Assembly: GCF_021117275.1 (NCBI RefSeq)
Contig: NZ_CP088245.1
Location: 657,501-721,500 of the forward strand
DNA: 64,000 nt
DNA from: Metabacillus sp. B2-18
Lineage (GTDB): Bacteria > Bacillota > Bacilli > Bacillales > Bacillaceae
Reading direction: 5' to 3'
The translations under genes and the position numbers were made by a program. The notes below the pieces were generated by a model. The model was not told where the DNA came from, searched no databases, and was given only the letters and a program-made list of their open reading frames with translations. Shown here in pieces: positions 24,659 to 33,071 of this stretch. Each line of letters opens with the position of its first letter. The stretch's first letter is position 1.

Positions 24659-26014
24659 ATGAATCTTAAAAAAACACTTCTATCAGTACCATTAAGTTTA
24701 TCATTATTAGTACCAGTTCAAGGAGCTTTTGCGCAGGATCATTCTAATCATTCCGCAATGACAGCTCCATCAGTAGAAACTCCAGCAGTGGAACTAAGAA
24801 CAACCTTGGGCCACTTGCTTAGTGAGCATGCATATCTCGCGGTAGAGGTAATGAGAAATGGTGCCTTAGGAACAAAGGACTTTGAAGCATCAGTCGGGGC
24901 ATTAAATGCAAATACTGAGGATTTATCGAAAGCAATTACATCTGTGTATGGAGATGAAGCAGGTCAGCAGTTTAAACAAATGTGGGAAGAACATATCGGC
25001 TTCTTTGTTGATTATGTAACAGCTACTGGAGAAAATGATGAAGCGAAAAAAGAAGAAGCTTTAAAGAATTTAGATACTTACCGTGAAAAATTCTCTCAAT
25101 TTCTTGAAACAGCAACCGGTGAACGACTAGAGGCAGGTAGTTTGGCAGATGGATTACAAATGCATGTTAATCAGCTTGTAGGTGCATTTGATCGTTACTT
25201 AGCAAAAGATTATGAGAAAGCTTATGAATATGAAAGAGAAGCAATTAATCATATGCATATGGTTGCAAAAGGTCTATCAAATGCCATAGCAGATCAATAT
25301 CCAGATAAATTTGAGGAAACAAAGGCAGTAACACCTGCAGCAGATCTTAGAGCATCTTTAAATCATCTATTAACGGAGCATGCAGGATTGGCTGTCGTCG
25401 CTATGCAACAAGGAGCAGACGGTGCTGATGATTTTGAAGCAGCTGCAAATGCCTTAAATGCAAATACAGAAGATTTAACCGCAGCTATCTCATCTGTTTA
25501 TGGAGCTGAAGCAGGAGAACAGTTCAAGAAAATGTGGTCAGATCATATCGGCTTCTTTGTTGAATATGTAAAAGCAACAGGTGCTGGTGATGAGGAAGCG
25601 AAAGCACAGGCTTTGGAAAAACTAGATGGTTATAGAGGGGAATTTTCAAAATTCTTAGAAACAGCAACCGAAGGACGTTTACAATCTGACGCTCTTGCAG
25701 ATGGATTACAAATGCATGTTAATCAGCTTATTGCTGCATTTGATTCATATGTAGCTGGAGATTATGAGAAAGCATATGAAGATGTTCGCTGGGCATATGC
25801 ACATATGCTAAATCCTGCAAAAGGTTTATCGGCTGCATTTGTTGATCAATTCCCTGATAAATTTAAGTCCATGATGCCTGAAGAAATGCCTAAAACAGGT
25901 ATGGGTGGAACAGCAAACAGCATGAACGCCGCAGACTTTGCTGCATATGGGCTAGTGCTTGCTGTTATAGTTAGTCTTGGTCTTGTTATTCGAAAAAGAT
26001 TTGCGAAGAATTAA
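24659..26014 (+). CDS. Cell-wall-anchored protein with two helical repeats (sortase substrate)
   Basis: 451 residues. Signal peptide to AFA (residue 25) is followed by a His/Met-rich DHSNHSAM segment. Two about 180-residue helical repeats share HLLSEHAYLAVEVM / HLLTEHAGLAVVAM, ALNANTEDL, QMWEEHIGFFVDYV / KMWSDHIGFFVEYV and LADGLQMHVNQL. The C-terminus has a sorting signal MPKTG, a hydrophobic helix and KKRF-like basic tail (RKRFAKN). A class F-type sortase gene follows and should attach it to the wall. Conserved His and Met hint at metal binding, which is inference. GAAAGGGG precedes the ATG. Confidence 0.85.
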   Translation: MNLKKTLLSVPLSLSLLVPVQGAFAQDHSNHSAMTAPSVETPAVELRTTLGHLLSEHAYLAVEVMRNGALGTKDFEASVGALNANTEDLSKAITSVYGDEAGQQFKQMWEEHIGFFVDYVTATGENDEAKKEEALKNLDTYREKFSQFLETATGERLEAGSLADGLQMHVNQLVGAFDRYLAKDYEKAYEYEREAINHMHMVAKGLSNAIADQYPDKFEETKAVTPAADLRASLNHLLTEHAGLAVVAMQQGADGADDFEAAANALNANTEDLTAAISSVYGAEAGEQFKKMWSDHIGFFVEYVKATGAGDEEAKAQALEKLDGYRGEFSKFLETATEGRLQSDALADGLQMHVNQLIAAFDSYVAGDYEKAYEDVRWAYAHMLNPAKGLSAAFVDQFPDKFKSMMPEEMPKTGMGGTANSMNAADFAAYGLVLAVIVSLGLVIRKRFAKN

Positions 26015-26024
26015 AAGGAAATTT

Positions 26025-26060
26025 ACACGGTTTCACAATTTGCGAAACCGTAATTTTTTT
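26025..26060 (+). terminator. Terminator between the substrate and sortase genes
   Basis: ACGGTTTC and GAAACCGT pair around a 9-base loop and are followed by a run of T7. It sits 11 bp after the substrate gene; the sortase would need read-through or its own promoter, giving more substrate than enzyme. Confidence 0.8.
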
Positions 26061-26080
26061 AAAAAATTGAGGTGTATGCA

Positions 26081-26719
26081 ATGAAACGCATTTACCTATT
26101 TGCCTTCCTCAGTATATTCATTGTTGGCTGCCAAGGAGCTCAGAGTGTTAATGAAGAAATGGGATCACACATTGAAACGATACAGACAACTGCAGAATCA
26201 GAACAGAAAATAACCCATCAGTACCAAAACGACGAGATTGATAGTCCAATTATTAAAGACAATAGAGAAGGAATCGTACCATTCAAAGTTAGTATACCTT
26301 CTATTGATGTGAGTGCCGACATTGAAAAGGTAGGCTTACTTGAAAATGGACAAATGGGTGTTCCAGAAAAATTTGAACAGGTTGGATGGTATAAAGAAGG
26401 CATATTACCAGGTGAGCAAGGTAATGCCGTTTTAGCAGGTCATGTGGATAGTAAAACAGGTCCGGCCATTTTTTATCATCTTCATAAACTAGAAGTTGGA
26501 GATGAAGTTCATGTCATGAATGAAGATGGAGAGAAATTTACTTTTATTGTTTACGATAAGAAGAGTTTTGACACTGAATCTGCACCTGTAGATAAAATAT
26601 TTGGTTTTTCTTACCGAAGTAATTTAAATCTAATTACATGTACAGGTGATTTTAATCGGGAAAAAGGGACACATGAGGAAAGGTTAGTCGTATATACGGA
26701 ATTAGTTGAAGTAGATTAG
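26081..26719 (+). CDS. Class F-type sortase with lipoprotein signal
   Basis: 212 residues from the ATG behind GAGGTGTATGCA. The N-terminus ends in a lipobox-like FIVGC (Cys17), unusual for sortases, which normally keep an uncleaved anchor. The sortase barrel has the catalytic triad His121 (LAGHVDS), Cys187 (LITCTGDF) and Arg201 (HEERLVVYT). The pattern IPSIDVSADIEKVGL and GWYKEGILPGEQGNAVLAGH fits class F (or D/E) enzymes. Its obvious partner is the MPKTG protein encoded just upstream. Confidence 0.88.
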   Translation: MKRIYLFAFLSIFIVGCQGAQSVNEEMGSHIETIQTTAESEQKITHQYQNDEIDSPIIKDNREGIVPFKVSIPSIDVSADIEKVGLLENGQMGVPEKFEQVGWYKEGILPGEQGNAVLAGHVDSKTGPAIFYHLHKLEVGDEVHVMNEDGEKFTFIVYDKKSFDTESAPVDKIFGFSYRSNLNLITCTGDFNREKGTHEERLVVYTELVEVD

Positions 26720-26745
26720 GAATAATAAACGGCATAGGGTAACAT

Positions 26746-26779
26746 AAAAAGATCTAACCAAAATGGTTAGATCTTTATT
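26746..26779. terminator. Terminator of the sortase gene
   Basis: AAAGATCTAACC and GGTTAGATCTTT form a perfect 12-bp stem with a 5-base loop. Confidence 0.88.
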
Positions 26780-26827
26780 TATAAGAATTCTAATTGGTGT
26801 CTGAGCTTAAATCCTCTTCTATCTAAT

Positions 26828-27571
26828 TTACACAATAAACGTTTTAATAGCTTCATGTAGATCTTTCATATACGAAGTACCTGCTTTAATACCTAATTGA
26901 TTAATTAATCTTGCATGTGAAGGGGATAAACCAATCATGTAAGAATCTGTTCCCATTAATTTTAACTCAGTTACTAGTGTTTTGAATGTTTGAATACCCT
27001 CTTTCTTTATCTCCCCGATTCCATGAAAATCGAATAAAACACGTTCTACTTGATTTTGGGAAACCTCGGATAACAAACGATAATGATTTAATCTAATCAT
27101 ATTCTCATTTAATTCGCCAAACAACGGTACAAGAACAAGCCCTTTTGTTAGACATATAAAAGGTGCCGATAATTCGACGATTTTTGTAAGAGATTGTTCA
27201 AGCTGCTCTTTCTTTTCTAGCAATTCGAAGTTCGTTTCAGAAAGTCGCCTTCGATGAAGTTCAACGGTGTCTATAAGAGTTTGAATTCGATTGTCTTGTT
27301 CTATACAAATTAAATGACCTTGATTGTATTCCCAGTTCACCTTAATTTGAAAAAGAGCATAAGGTGATTCTTGAGTTTTCATAACAATCTCTGTTGTGAG
27401 GACCTTCTCTGAAAGTAAAGATTGGGCTTTTCTCTTGCTTTCAATATCAACAATATCTAAGAAGTTTAATGCCTCACCAAAGATATCGCAAGCAAAGTCA
27501 GAGGCTTCAAGTATATTAAACTCTTGATCAATAGTGAAATAAGGAAGCGGGATGTGTTTGATTGTAAGCAT
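26828..27571 (-). CDS. PAS-STAS protein, RsbR-like stressosome component
   Basis: 247 residues from the ATG behind GGAGTGTAACTTTC. The N-terminal 110 residues look like a PAS-type sensor (LPYFTIDQEFNILEASDFAC, then DIFGEALNFLDIVD). A coiled-coil linker around residues 115-150 (HRRRLSETNFELLEKKEQLE) leads to a STAS domain with VLFDFHGIGEIKKEG and LMGTDSYMIGLSPSHARL. The Thr in MGTD aligns with the second phosphorylated Thr of RsbR; the first is not evident. The gene starts 5 bp after the stop of a cobalamin-binding protein, so the two are surely cotranslated and probably form one sensory unit. Confidence 0.85.
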   Translation of the reverse strand: MLTIKHIPLPYFTIDQEFNILEASDFACDIFGEALNFLDIVDIESKRKAQSLLSEKVLTTEIVMKTQESPYALFQIKVNWEYNQGHLICIEQDNRIQTLIDTVELHRRRLSETNFELLEKKEQLEQSLTKIVELSAPFICLTKGLVLVPLFGELNENMIRLNHYRLLSEVSQNQVERVLFDFHGIGEIKKEGIQTFKTLVTELKLMGTDSYMIGLSPSHARLINQLGIKAGTSYMKDLHEAIKTFIV

Positions 27572-27576
27572 GAAAG

Positions 27577-28227
27577 TTACACTCCTTGTATTGAATGTTG
27601 CGCGAGCCATCCTTGAAGTTCTGTTAGAGATGGAAATAATTTTGTTTTGCTAGAGCAGTGCGAGGTAAAGTCATATGTTGATAATAGACGACCTCCAACG
27701 ATAACAGTAGGCTTATGTGGAAGGTCCTCTAAAACTTTTATATAAGTTTTAAGAATTTCTGCATGATACCAAATCGAAAAAGAAAGTCCAATCACACTTG
27801 GTTGCCATTTGTCAGCTGCCTTTACGGCATACTCTAAAGGTAAATTTGCACCAAGTAATTTTGTTTTCCAGCCATATTCTTCAAACAGTTGTGCGACCAT
27901 TTTGAGTCCAATATCATGTTGTTCGTTTTCTAGGCATAAAAACATTGCTTTCTTTGGTTTCAAGTGCAAAAATTGATTGTTTTTTGTATAGTAGTTAAAC
28001 CTTGCGAGTATGTATTCACAAGTCGATGTAGCAAGATGTTCATCAGCGACAGTTATTTGATTTGATTCCCAAAGATCACCAATATATTGCATAGCTTTTG
28101 TAATGAGTTCCTCAAATACTTCTTTACGAGTGTTCTCCTCATTAACTTCGTGAATCAAGATTTCCCATGCTGCATCTTGATTTCCTTCAAGAAGGAAACG
28201 GGCAAATTCATGAACCCTCCATGCCAT
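27577..28227 (-). CDS. CarH-like cobalamin-binding sensor protein
   Basis: 216 residues without a DNA-binding domain. Residues 1-85 form the helical cap of B12-binding proteins and contain W-x9-EH (Trp53, Glu63, His64), the CarH signature that contacts the adenosyl group. Residues 92-216 form the Rossmann B12 domain with E-x-H-x-x-G (Glu102, His104, Gly107; His as lower ligand), SFS near 149 and VGGR near 178. I infer an adenosylcobalamin light or B12 sensor. Its partner gene, 5 bp downstream, encodes a PAS-STAS protein. The output is therefore probably the stressosome rather than DNA. Confidence 0.85.
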   Translation of the reverse strand: MAWRVHEFARFLLEGNQDAAWEILIHEVNEENTRKEVFEELITKAMQYIGDLWESNQITVADEHLATSTCEYILARFNYYTKNNQFLHLKPKKAMFLCLENEQHDIGLKMVAQLFEEYGWKTKLLGANLPLEYAVKAADKWQPSVIGLSFSIWYHAEILKTYIKVLEDLPHKPTVIVGGRLLSTYDFTSHCSSKTKLFPSLTELQGWLAQHSIQGV

Positions 28228-28416
28228 GATCTCACCTCATTTTTGAAAGGGTCTGATAAAGCTTTCATTCATTAGATAGGTAAATTTTTGCTTCGTTATT
28301 ATCTTATCATATTTTTCCTATAGCTTTCAGACATGATGTTTATTAAACTAGGATTCTTGGATATCAGGACATGAACAATACGATTCAATAATAGAAGAGG
28401 AGCGTATTAATCCACT

Positions 28417-28437
28417 TATACCCTATTCTAGGGTATA
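28417..28437. promoter_or_regulatory. Perfect palindromic operator overlapping the yitT-like promoter
   Basis: The arms TATACCCTA and TAGGGTATA are exact reverse complements around TTC. A perfect TATAAT -10 overlaps the right arm. The arms resemble the CstR-type sites at 6-9 kb, but the half-site spacing is 3 bp longer. The rest of the 283-bp divergent intergenic region shows no gene. Confidence 0.65.
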
Positions 28438-28510
28438 ATATAGAGATATGATAAGAAGTCAAAAACATTTATATAAAATTACAATGTACAAGTAATAAAG
28501 GGGGAATTTG

Positions 28511-29407
28511 ATGGCAGAAATACCGATGGAAGTCCAGAAACAAATGAAAAAGCATCAAGGTTTGTCTAAATCCAAAATTATTAAAAGAGCACTTTTTATA
28601 TTTATAGGTGCTGTTTTAATGGCAGTCGGCTTGGAAATCTTTCTAGTGCCTAATAAGGTTATTGATGGTGGTATAGTAGGGATTTCGATTATATTATCGC
28701 ATTTGCTTGGTATGAAGCTTGGACTATTTATTTTCCTTTTAAATATACCTTTTTTCTTTATAGGATATAAACAAATAGGGAAAACTTTTGCCCTTTCTAC
28801 AGTATTTGGCATATCTGTTTTATCAGTAGCAACGGCTTTATTGCACCCTGTTCCTGCTTTTACAGAGGATGTTCTTCTAGCAACAGTATTTGGTGGAATC
28901 ATTCTTGGTATAGGAGTAGGAATTGTTCTAAGGTACGGTGGATCTCTGGATGGTACGGAAATATTGGCTGTTCTTTTCAATAAAAAACTACCATTTTCAG
29001 TTGGAGAAATTATTATGTTCTTCAATATTTTTATTCTTGGTAGTGCTGGATTTGTGTTCGGATGGAACAGAGCAATGTATTCTTTAATCGCCTATTTTAT
29101 AGCGTTTAAAACGATTGATATCGTACTTGAAGGTTTGGATGAATCAAAATCAGCATGGATCATTAGTGATAATTATCAAGAAATTGGTGATGCAATACTA
29201 GCTCGTTTAGGTCGTGGTGTTACATTTTTAAACGGTGAAGGTGCATACACTGGTGATAACAAAAAAGTGATTTTCTGTGTGATTACGCGGTTGGAGGAAG
29301 CCAAATTAAAATCAATCGTTGAAGATTTAGACGAGTCCGCCTTTTTGGCTGTCGCAAATATTGCTGAAGTAAGAGGTGGCCGATTTAAAAAGAAAGATAT
29401 TCATTAA
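28511..29407 (+). CDS. YitT-family membrane protein (DUF161/DUF2179)
   Basis: 298 residues from the ATG behind AAAGGGGGAATTTG. Five or six membrane segments are followed by a soluble DUF2179 domain of about 80 residues (SKSAWIISDNYQEIGDAILA, GVTFLNGEGAYTGDNKKVIF). Family hallmarks such as FLVPNKVIDGGIVGISIILS and LRYGGSLDGTEILAVL are present. Function of the family is unknown; transport is often supposed. A perfect palindrome over the promoter implies control by a specific regulator. Confidence 0.88.
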   Translation: MAEIPMEVQKQMKKHQGLSKSKIIKRALFIFIGAVLMAVGLEIFLVPNKVIDGGIVGISIILSHLLGMKLGLFIFLLNIPFFFIGYKQIGKTFALSTVFGISVLSVATALLHPVPAFTEDVLLATVFGGIILGIGVGIVLRYGGSLDGTEILAVLFNKKLPFSVGEIIMFFNIFILGSAGFVFGWNRAMYSLIAYFIAFKTIDIVLEGLDESKSAWIISDNYQEIGDAILARLGRGVTFLNGEGAYTGDNKKVIFCVITRLEEAKLKSIVEDLDESAFLAVANIAEVRGGRFKKKDIH

Positions 29408-29409
29408 AT

Positions 29410-29446
29410 ATAGAAACTCTATAGTTGCTGACTATAGAGTTTTTGT
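29410..29446 (+). terminator. Intrinsic terminator
   Basis: AAACTCTATAG and CTATAGAGTTT pair perfectly around a 7-base loop, followed by T-rich sequence. Confidence 0.88.
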
Positions 29447-29538
29447 TTTGAGCAAAATTTTCATTTCAAATTAGACTATTTCATTACTTCCTTTCATACC
29501 CATAATTAATGGACAAGAATAGGTAAGGGTGGGAGAGA

Positions 29539-30135
29539 ATGGAGGATTTAATTCTTAATGTATTGGACTGGCTTACAAGTTTTGGATATTTAGGCATTGC
29601 AATTGGTCTTATGCTTGAGGTTATTCCTAGTGAGATTGTACTTGGTTATGGTGGGTACATGATCGTGCTGGGAAAAATTGGCTTCATTGGAGCTATTGTA
29701 GCTGGAGTGGTGGGAGGAACGATTGCTCAACTTTTCTTATATTGGCTTGGTAGCTTAGGTGGGAGGCCTTTTCTTGAAAAGTATGGGAAATACTTACTGA
29801 TTAATAAACACCATTTAGAATTATCAGAAGAATGGTTTGAAAAATACGGTTCAGGTGTTATTTTTGGAGCTAGGTTTATTCCAGTTGTGAGACATGCAAT
29901 TAGTATTCCAGCGGGAATATCAAAGATGTCATTATGGAAGTTTACATTTTACACAGTAGCAGCTATGATTCCTTGGACAATTTTCTTTCTATATTTAGGT
30001 GTGAAATTAGGAAATAACTGGATGTATATTAAAGAAACAGCAAAACCATATTTTCTTCCACTTACATGCTTCGTTATATTAATGGCGGTTGTATATTTCC
30101 TTGTGAAAAAGTTTAAAAATCCTCATACAAATTAA
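29539..30135 (+). CDS. DedA-family membrane protein
   Basis: 198 residues with about five hydrophobic segments. The family motifs are visible: EVIPSEIVLGYGGYMIV near residue 27, then GTIAQLFLYWLGSLGGRPFLEKYGKYL and the loop FGARFIPVVRHAISIPAGISKM. DedA proteins are linked to lipid carrier or phospholipid translocation and envelope homeostasis. GGGTGGGAGAGA precedes the ATG. Monocistronic between two terminators. Confidence 0.92.
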   Translation: MEDLILNVLDWLTSFGYLGIAIGLMLEVIPSEIVLGYGGYMIVLGKIGFIGAIVAGVVGGTIAQLFLYWLGSLGGRPFLEKYGKYLLINKHHLELSEEWFEKYGSGVIFGARFIPVVRHAISIPAGISKMSLWKFTFYTVAAMIPWTIFFLYLGVKLGNNWMYIKETAKPYFLPLTCFVILMAVVYFLVKKFKNPHTN

Positions 30136-30161
30136 AAGTTATCCAACTGGATAGCTTTTTT
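30135..30161 (+). terminator. Intrinsic terminator
   Basis: AAAGTTATCC and GGATAGCTTT pair with one mismatch and a T-run follows. Between here and the next gene the sequence is AT-rich with repeated AGTTAAATATTA elements and a GTGAT/ATCAC palindrome, probably regulatory. Confidence 0.65.
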
Positions 30162-30334
30162 AGTTGCTAAAGTATTGCTTTTTTAAAAATAGCGGAATAT
30201 AATAATTCATGCAATCAGTTAAATATTATTCAAGTTAAGTATTATGTAGTGATAAGAGTAATCACTGCTTTTTATTTTCTTAAATACTTAATCTAGTTAA
30301 ATATTAATTAAATATAATAAATTGAGGTGTAAAT

Positions 30335-31963
30335 ATGGAGCACTTAAGTCATAAGGAAAAAGTTACAATTATGATCGCCATTATTGGTGCAATGTTCTTT
30401 GCTGCAGTTAACCAAACGATAGTGGGAAATGCGCTGCCGAAGATTATTGCTGATTTAGGTGGATTGGATTACTATAGTTGGGTGTTTACCATTTATATGC
30501 TAACTTCAGCGATTACGACGATTTTAGTTGGGAAATTATCCGACATATATGGACGCAAGCCGTTTATTTTAACTGGTATTTTTATTTTTATGATTGGTGC
30601 CTTCTTATCAGGATTATCTAAGGATATCATTCAGTTGATTATTTATCGAGGAATCCAAGGATTTGGTGCAGGTATGATTATGTCAACAGCCTTTACAGCT
30701 GTAGGAGACTTGTTTGCACCCCGTGAAAGAGGTCGCTGGCAGGGGGCAATGGGTGCTGTATTCGGAATTTCAAGTGTATTCGGTCCGACTTTAGGTGGCT
30801 ACATTGTTGATAATCTTGAGTGGAAATGGGTTTTCTGGGTGTTCCTACCATTAGGGATTGTAGCGGCTATTCTTATCTGGAGGTTGTTTCCTAAAATGGA
30901 GAAAAAGGAAGGGGAGTCTGTTGATTATCTTGGTTCAATTTTTCTAACTGGGACAATTGTTCCCGCCTTATTGGCTTTCTCTTGGGCAGGAACAAGATAT
31001 GATTGGAATTCCTCACAAATTATTGGTTTATTTGCAGGAGCAATTGTGTCTTTCGTTATCTTTGTTTTAGTGGAGAAAAAAGCAAAAAGTCCAATTTTAC
31101 CTTTATATTTGTTTAAAAACAGTATTTTTACGATTTCAAATGTGATTGGATTTGCAATTGGTGTTGCCATGTTTGGAGGTGTTATGTATATCCCATACTT
31201 TGTGCAGGGGGTATTAGGATTTACTGCAACTCACTCAAGCTTTATAACAATGACCATGACGTTAGGTTTAGTGTTTGCAAGTAGTGTTGGAGGACAAATC
31301 ATTTCTAAGACAGGGAAATACAAACTTCAAGCAATTATTGGCCTAATTGTAACAACTGTAGGGATGTTCTTGTTCACAACAATGGACGCTGAAACATCAC
31401 AATGGACGTTAATCTCTTATCTTGTTTTAGTAGGAATAGGTATTGGAGTAGGAATGACAGTATTTACGCTAACTGTTCAAAATGCAGTTGAGCAAAAATT
31501 TTTAGGAGTTGCAACAGCAACATCACAATTATTCCGTTCAATTGGTGGTACTGTTGGGGTTGCTTTGATGGGAACAGTTTTAAATCAACGTATGAGCGAT
31601 AATATGGCTGAATCATTAAAAGGGGTTCAACAGCAAGCTGCTTCTGTTCCTCCGGAGATGCAGGAAAACTTACAAGCATTGCAAAATCCACAGTTACTAT
31701 TAGATCATGAAAAGCTATCACAAATTCAGCAAAGTATGCCGGCTGAAATGGTAAGTTTATTTGAGAAGTTCGTTACTATGCTTCAAGACTCATTAAGCTT
31801 TGCTCTGTCGGGCGTATTCATGACGGCAACAATAGTCATGATTGCTGCAGTAGTTCTTACTTTCTTCTTAAAAGAAATCCCTTTAAGAAGCTCAAGTACA
31901 CCAAAAACAGAGCAGCAAAAAGAAATTCAAGCAAAACAATCATTAACAAAGCAACCTGTATAA
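30335..31963 (+). CDS. DHA2-family (14-TM) MFS drug efflux transporter
   Basis: 542 residues with 14 hydrophobic segments. Motif A is GKLSDIYGRKPF, motif D1 is ANQTIVGNALPKI-like (AAVNQTIVGNALPKIIADL), and motif C is GAVFGISSVFGPTLGGYIVD. It probably expels drugs or dyes by proton antiport. A cytoplasmic-looking insert (residues 430-475, rich in Gln and Glu) precedes the last helix. GAGGTG precedes the ATG. The upstream repeats and palindrome suggest a local repressor whose gene is not in the window. Confidence 0.93.
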   Translation: MEHLSHKEKVTIMIAIIGAMFFAAVNQTIVGNALPKIIADLGGLDYYSWVFTIYMLTSAITTILVGKLSDIYGRKPFILTGIFIFMIGAFLSGLSKDIIQLIIYRGIQGFGAGMIMSTAFTAVGDLFAPRERGRWQGAMGAVFGISSVFGPTLGGYIVDNLEWKWVFWVFLPLGIVAAILIWRLFPKMEKKEGESVDYLGSIFLTGTIVPALLAFSWAGTRYDWNSSQIIGLFAGAIVSFVIFVLVEKKAKSPILPLYLFKNSIFTISNVIGFAIGVAMFGGVMYIPYFVQGVLGFTATHSSFITMTMTLGLVFASSVGGQIISKTGKYKLQAIIGLIVTTVGMFLFTTMDAETSQWTLISYLVLVGIGIGVGMTVFTLTVQNAVEQKFLGVATATSQLFRSIGGTVGVALMGTVLNQRMSDNMAESLKGVQQQAASVPPEMQENLQALQNPQLLLDHEKLSQIQQSMPAEMVSLFEKFVTMLQDSLSFALSGVFMTATIVMIAAVVLTFFLKEIPLRSSSTPKTEQQKEIQAKQSLTKQPV

Positions 31964-31988
31964 AGAGAGGATAACCTCTCTTTTTTGT
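31963..31988 (+). terminator. Intrinsic terminator of the MFS gene
   Basis: AAGAGAGG and CCTCTCTT pair around ATAA and run into T6. The left arm begins just after the stop codon. Confidence 0.85.
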
Positions 31989-32049
31989 TACATAAAGAAA
32001 AGTATTAGTGGAAGAATGGTAGTGATTGAAAGAATGGAGGTGAATACGA

Positions 32050-32211
32050 ATGGATCAAAAAGAACAAGAATTTTATGATAATGAAGTATTTGCTCAAGCT
32101 CAAGTTGTTCAGCATCCTAAGGAAAAAAATCATACGGCTTTAGTTCTAGATCAATCATTTCACCTGCTGTCGGGTAGTGATTTAACATCTGATGATTCTG
32201 TGAATGAATAA
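32050..32211 (+). CDS. Small acidic protein, function unknown
   Basis: 53 residues, MDQKEQEFYDNEVFAQAQVV then a polar acidic tail ending SDDSVNE. GGAGGTGAATACGA precedes the ATG and a strong terminator follows, so it is a free-standing gene. No hydrophobic helix or cysteine. I do not recognise a family. Confidence 0.65.
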   Translation: MDQKEQEFYDNEVFAQAQVVQHPKEKNHTALVLDQSFHLLSGSDLTSDDSVNE

Positions 32212-32215
32212 AAAA

Positions 32216-32255
32216 CCAAAGGCTCAAATGAGATGATCATTTGAGCCTTTATTTT
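32216..32255 (+). terminator. Intrinsic terminator
   Basis: AAAGGCTCAAATGA and CATTTGAGCCTTT form a stem of about 13 bp followed by ATTTTAG. Confidence 0.88.
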
Positions 32256-32311
32256 AGTTCAAGTGGTATAATTTTACACTATAGAGAGAATTCACTTTGG
32301 GAGAGGATCGT

Positions 32312-32983
32312 ATGATAAGAGCTGTATTGTTTGACTTAGATGGTACATTGTTAAACCGTAATTTATCGCTTCGAAAGTTTATTGAGGATCAGCACATACG
32401 CCTAAATTTAAAGCATATACCAATCGACCAATACATTAGTCGTTTTATAAAACTAGATCAACACGGATATGTATGGAAAGATAAAGTGTATGCTAAATTA
32501 ATTGAAGAGTTGAAAATAAAGGATCTAACAGCCTCTCAATTACTTAAGGATTACCTTTCGTTTTTCCCAAGGCATTGTACTCCATTTGATAATCTAGAAA
32601 AAATGTTAGTCACAATAAAGCAACAAAATATTAAACTTGGTATGATTTCAAATGGATTTAGTCAATTTCAGATGGACAATATTAAAGCGTTAAAAATTGA
32701 TCATTATTTTGATACTATACTGATCTCTGAATACGAGGGAATAAAAAAGCCTGATCGCGAGATTTTTATGAGAGGGTTATCTAAGTTGGGAGTATCTCCA
32801 AAGGAAAGTATCTTCGTAGGGGATCATCCAGTAAATGATATTGAAGCTGCAAAAAAAGCGGGGATGAAAACTATCTGGAAGAAAAATACCCATTTTAGCC
32901 ATGCTCCTGCTGCTGATTATTGTGTTACGGATTTATTTGAGATCATTGATATCATTGAGAGAGAGAAAGGTAAAGAAGTATAA
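32312..32983 (+). CDS. HAD-superfamily hydrolase (subfamily IA)
   Basis: 223 residues from the ATG behind GGGAGAGGATCGT. Motif I is AVLFDLDGTLLNR, motif II GMISNGFSQF, motif III KKPDREIF and motif IV FVGDHPVNDIEAAKKAGM. A four-helix cap lies between motifs I and II, as in phosphoglycolate phosphatase and haloacid dehalogenase relatives. Likely a small-metabolite phosphatase; substrate unknown. Confidence 0.9.
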   Translation: MIRAVLFDLDGTLLNRNLSLRKFIEDQHIRLNLKHIPIDQYISRFIKLDQHGYVWKDKVYAKLIEELKIKDLTASQLLKDYLSFFPRHCTPFDNLEKMLVTIKQQNIKLGMISNGFSQFQMDNIKALKIDHYFDTILISEYEGIKKPDREIFMRGLSKLGVSPKESIFVGDHPVNDIEAAKKAGMKTIWKKNTHFSHAPAADYCVTDLFEIIDIIEREKGKEV

Positions 32984-33036
32984 AGTTTGTTGCAACCTTC
33001 CTCAAGTTCCATCATCAAAAAAAAGTATCGACAAAA

Positions 33037-33066
33037 CAGGCTGTCCCATTGAATGGGGCAGCCTAT
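33037..33066. terminator. Intrinsic terminator between the HAD gene and sda
   Basis: AGGCTGTCCCATT and AATGGGGCAGCCT form a 13-bp stem with one mismatch. The T-run is weak, so termination may be partial on the plus strand. Confidence 0.65.
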
Positions 33067-33071
33067 GAATA

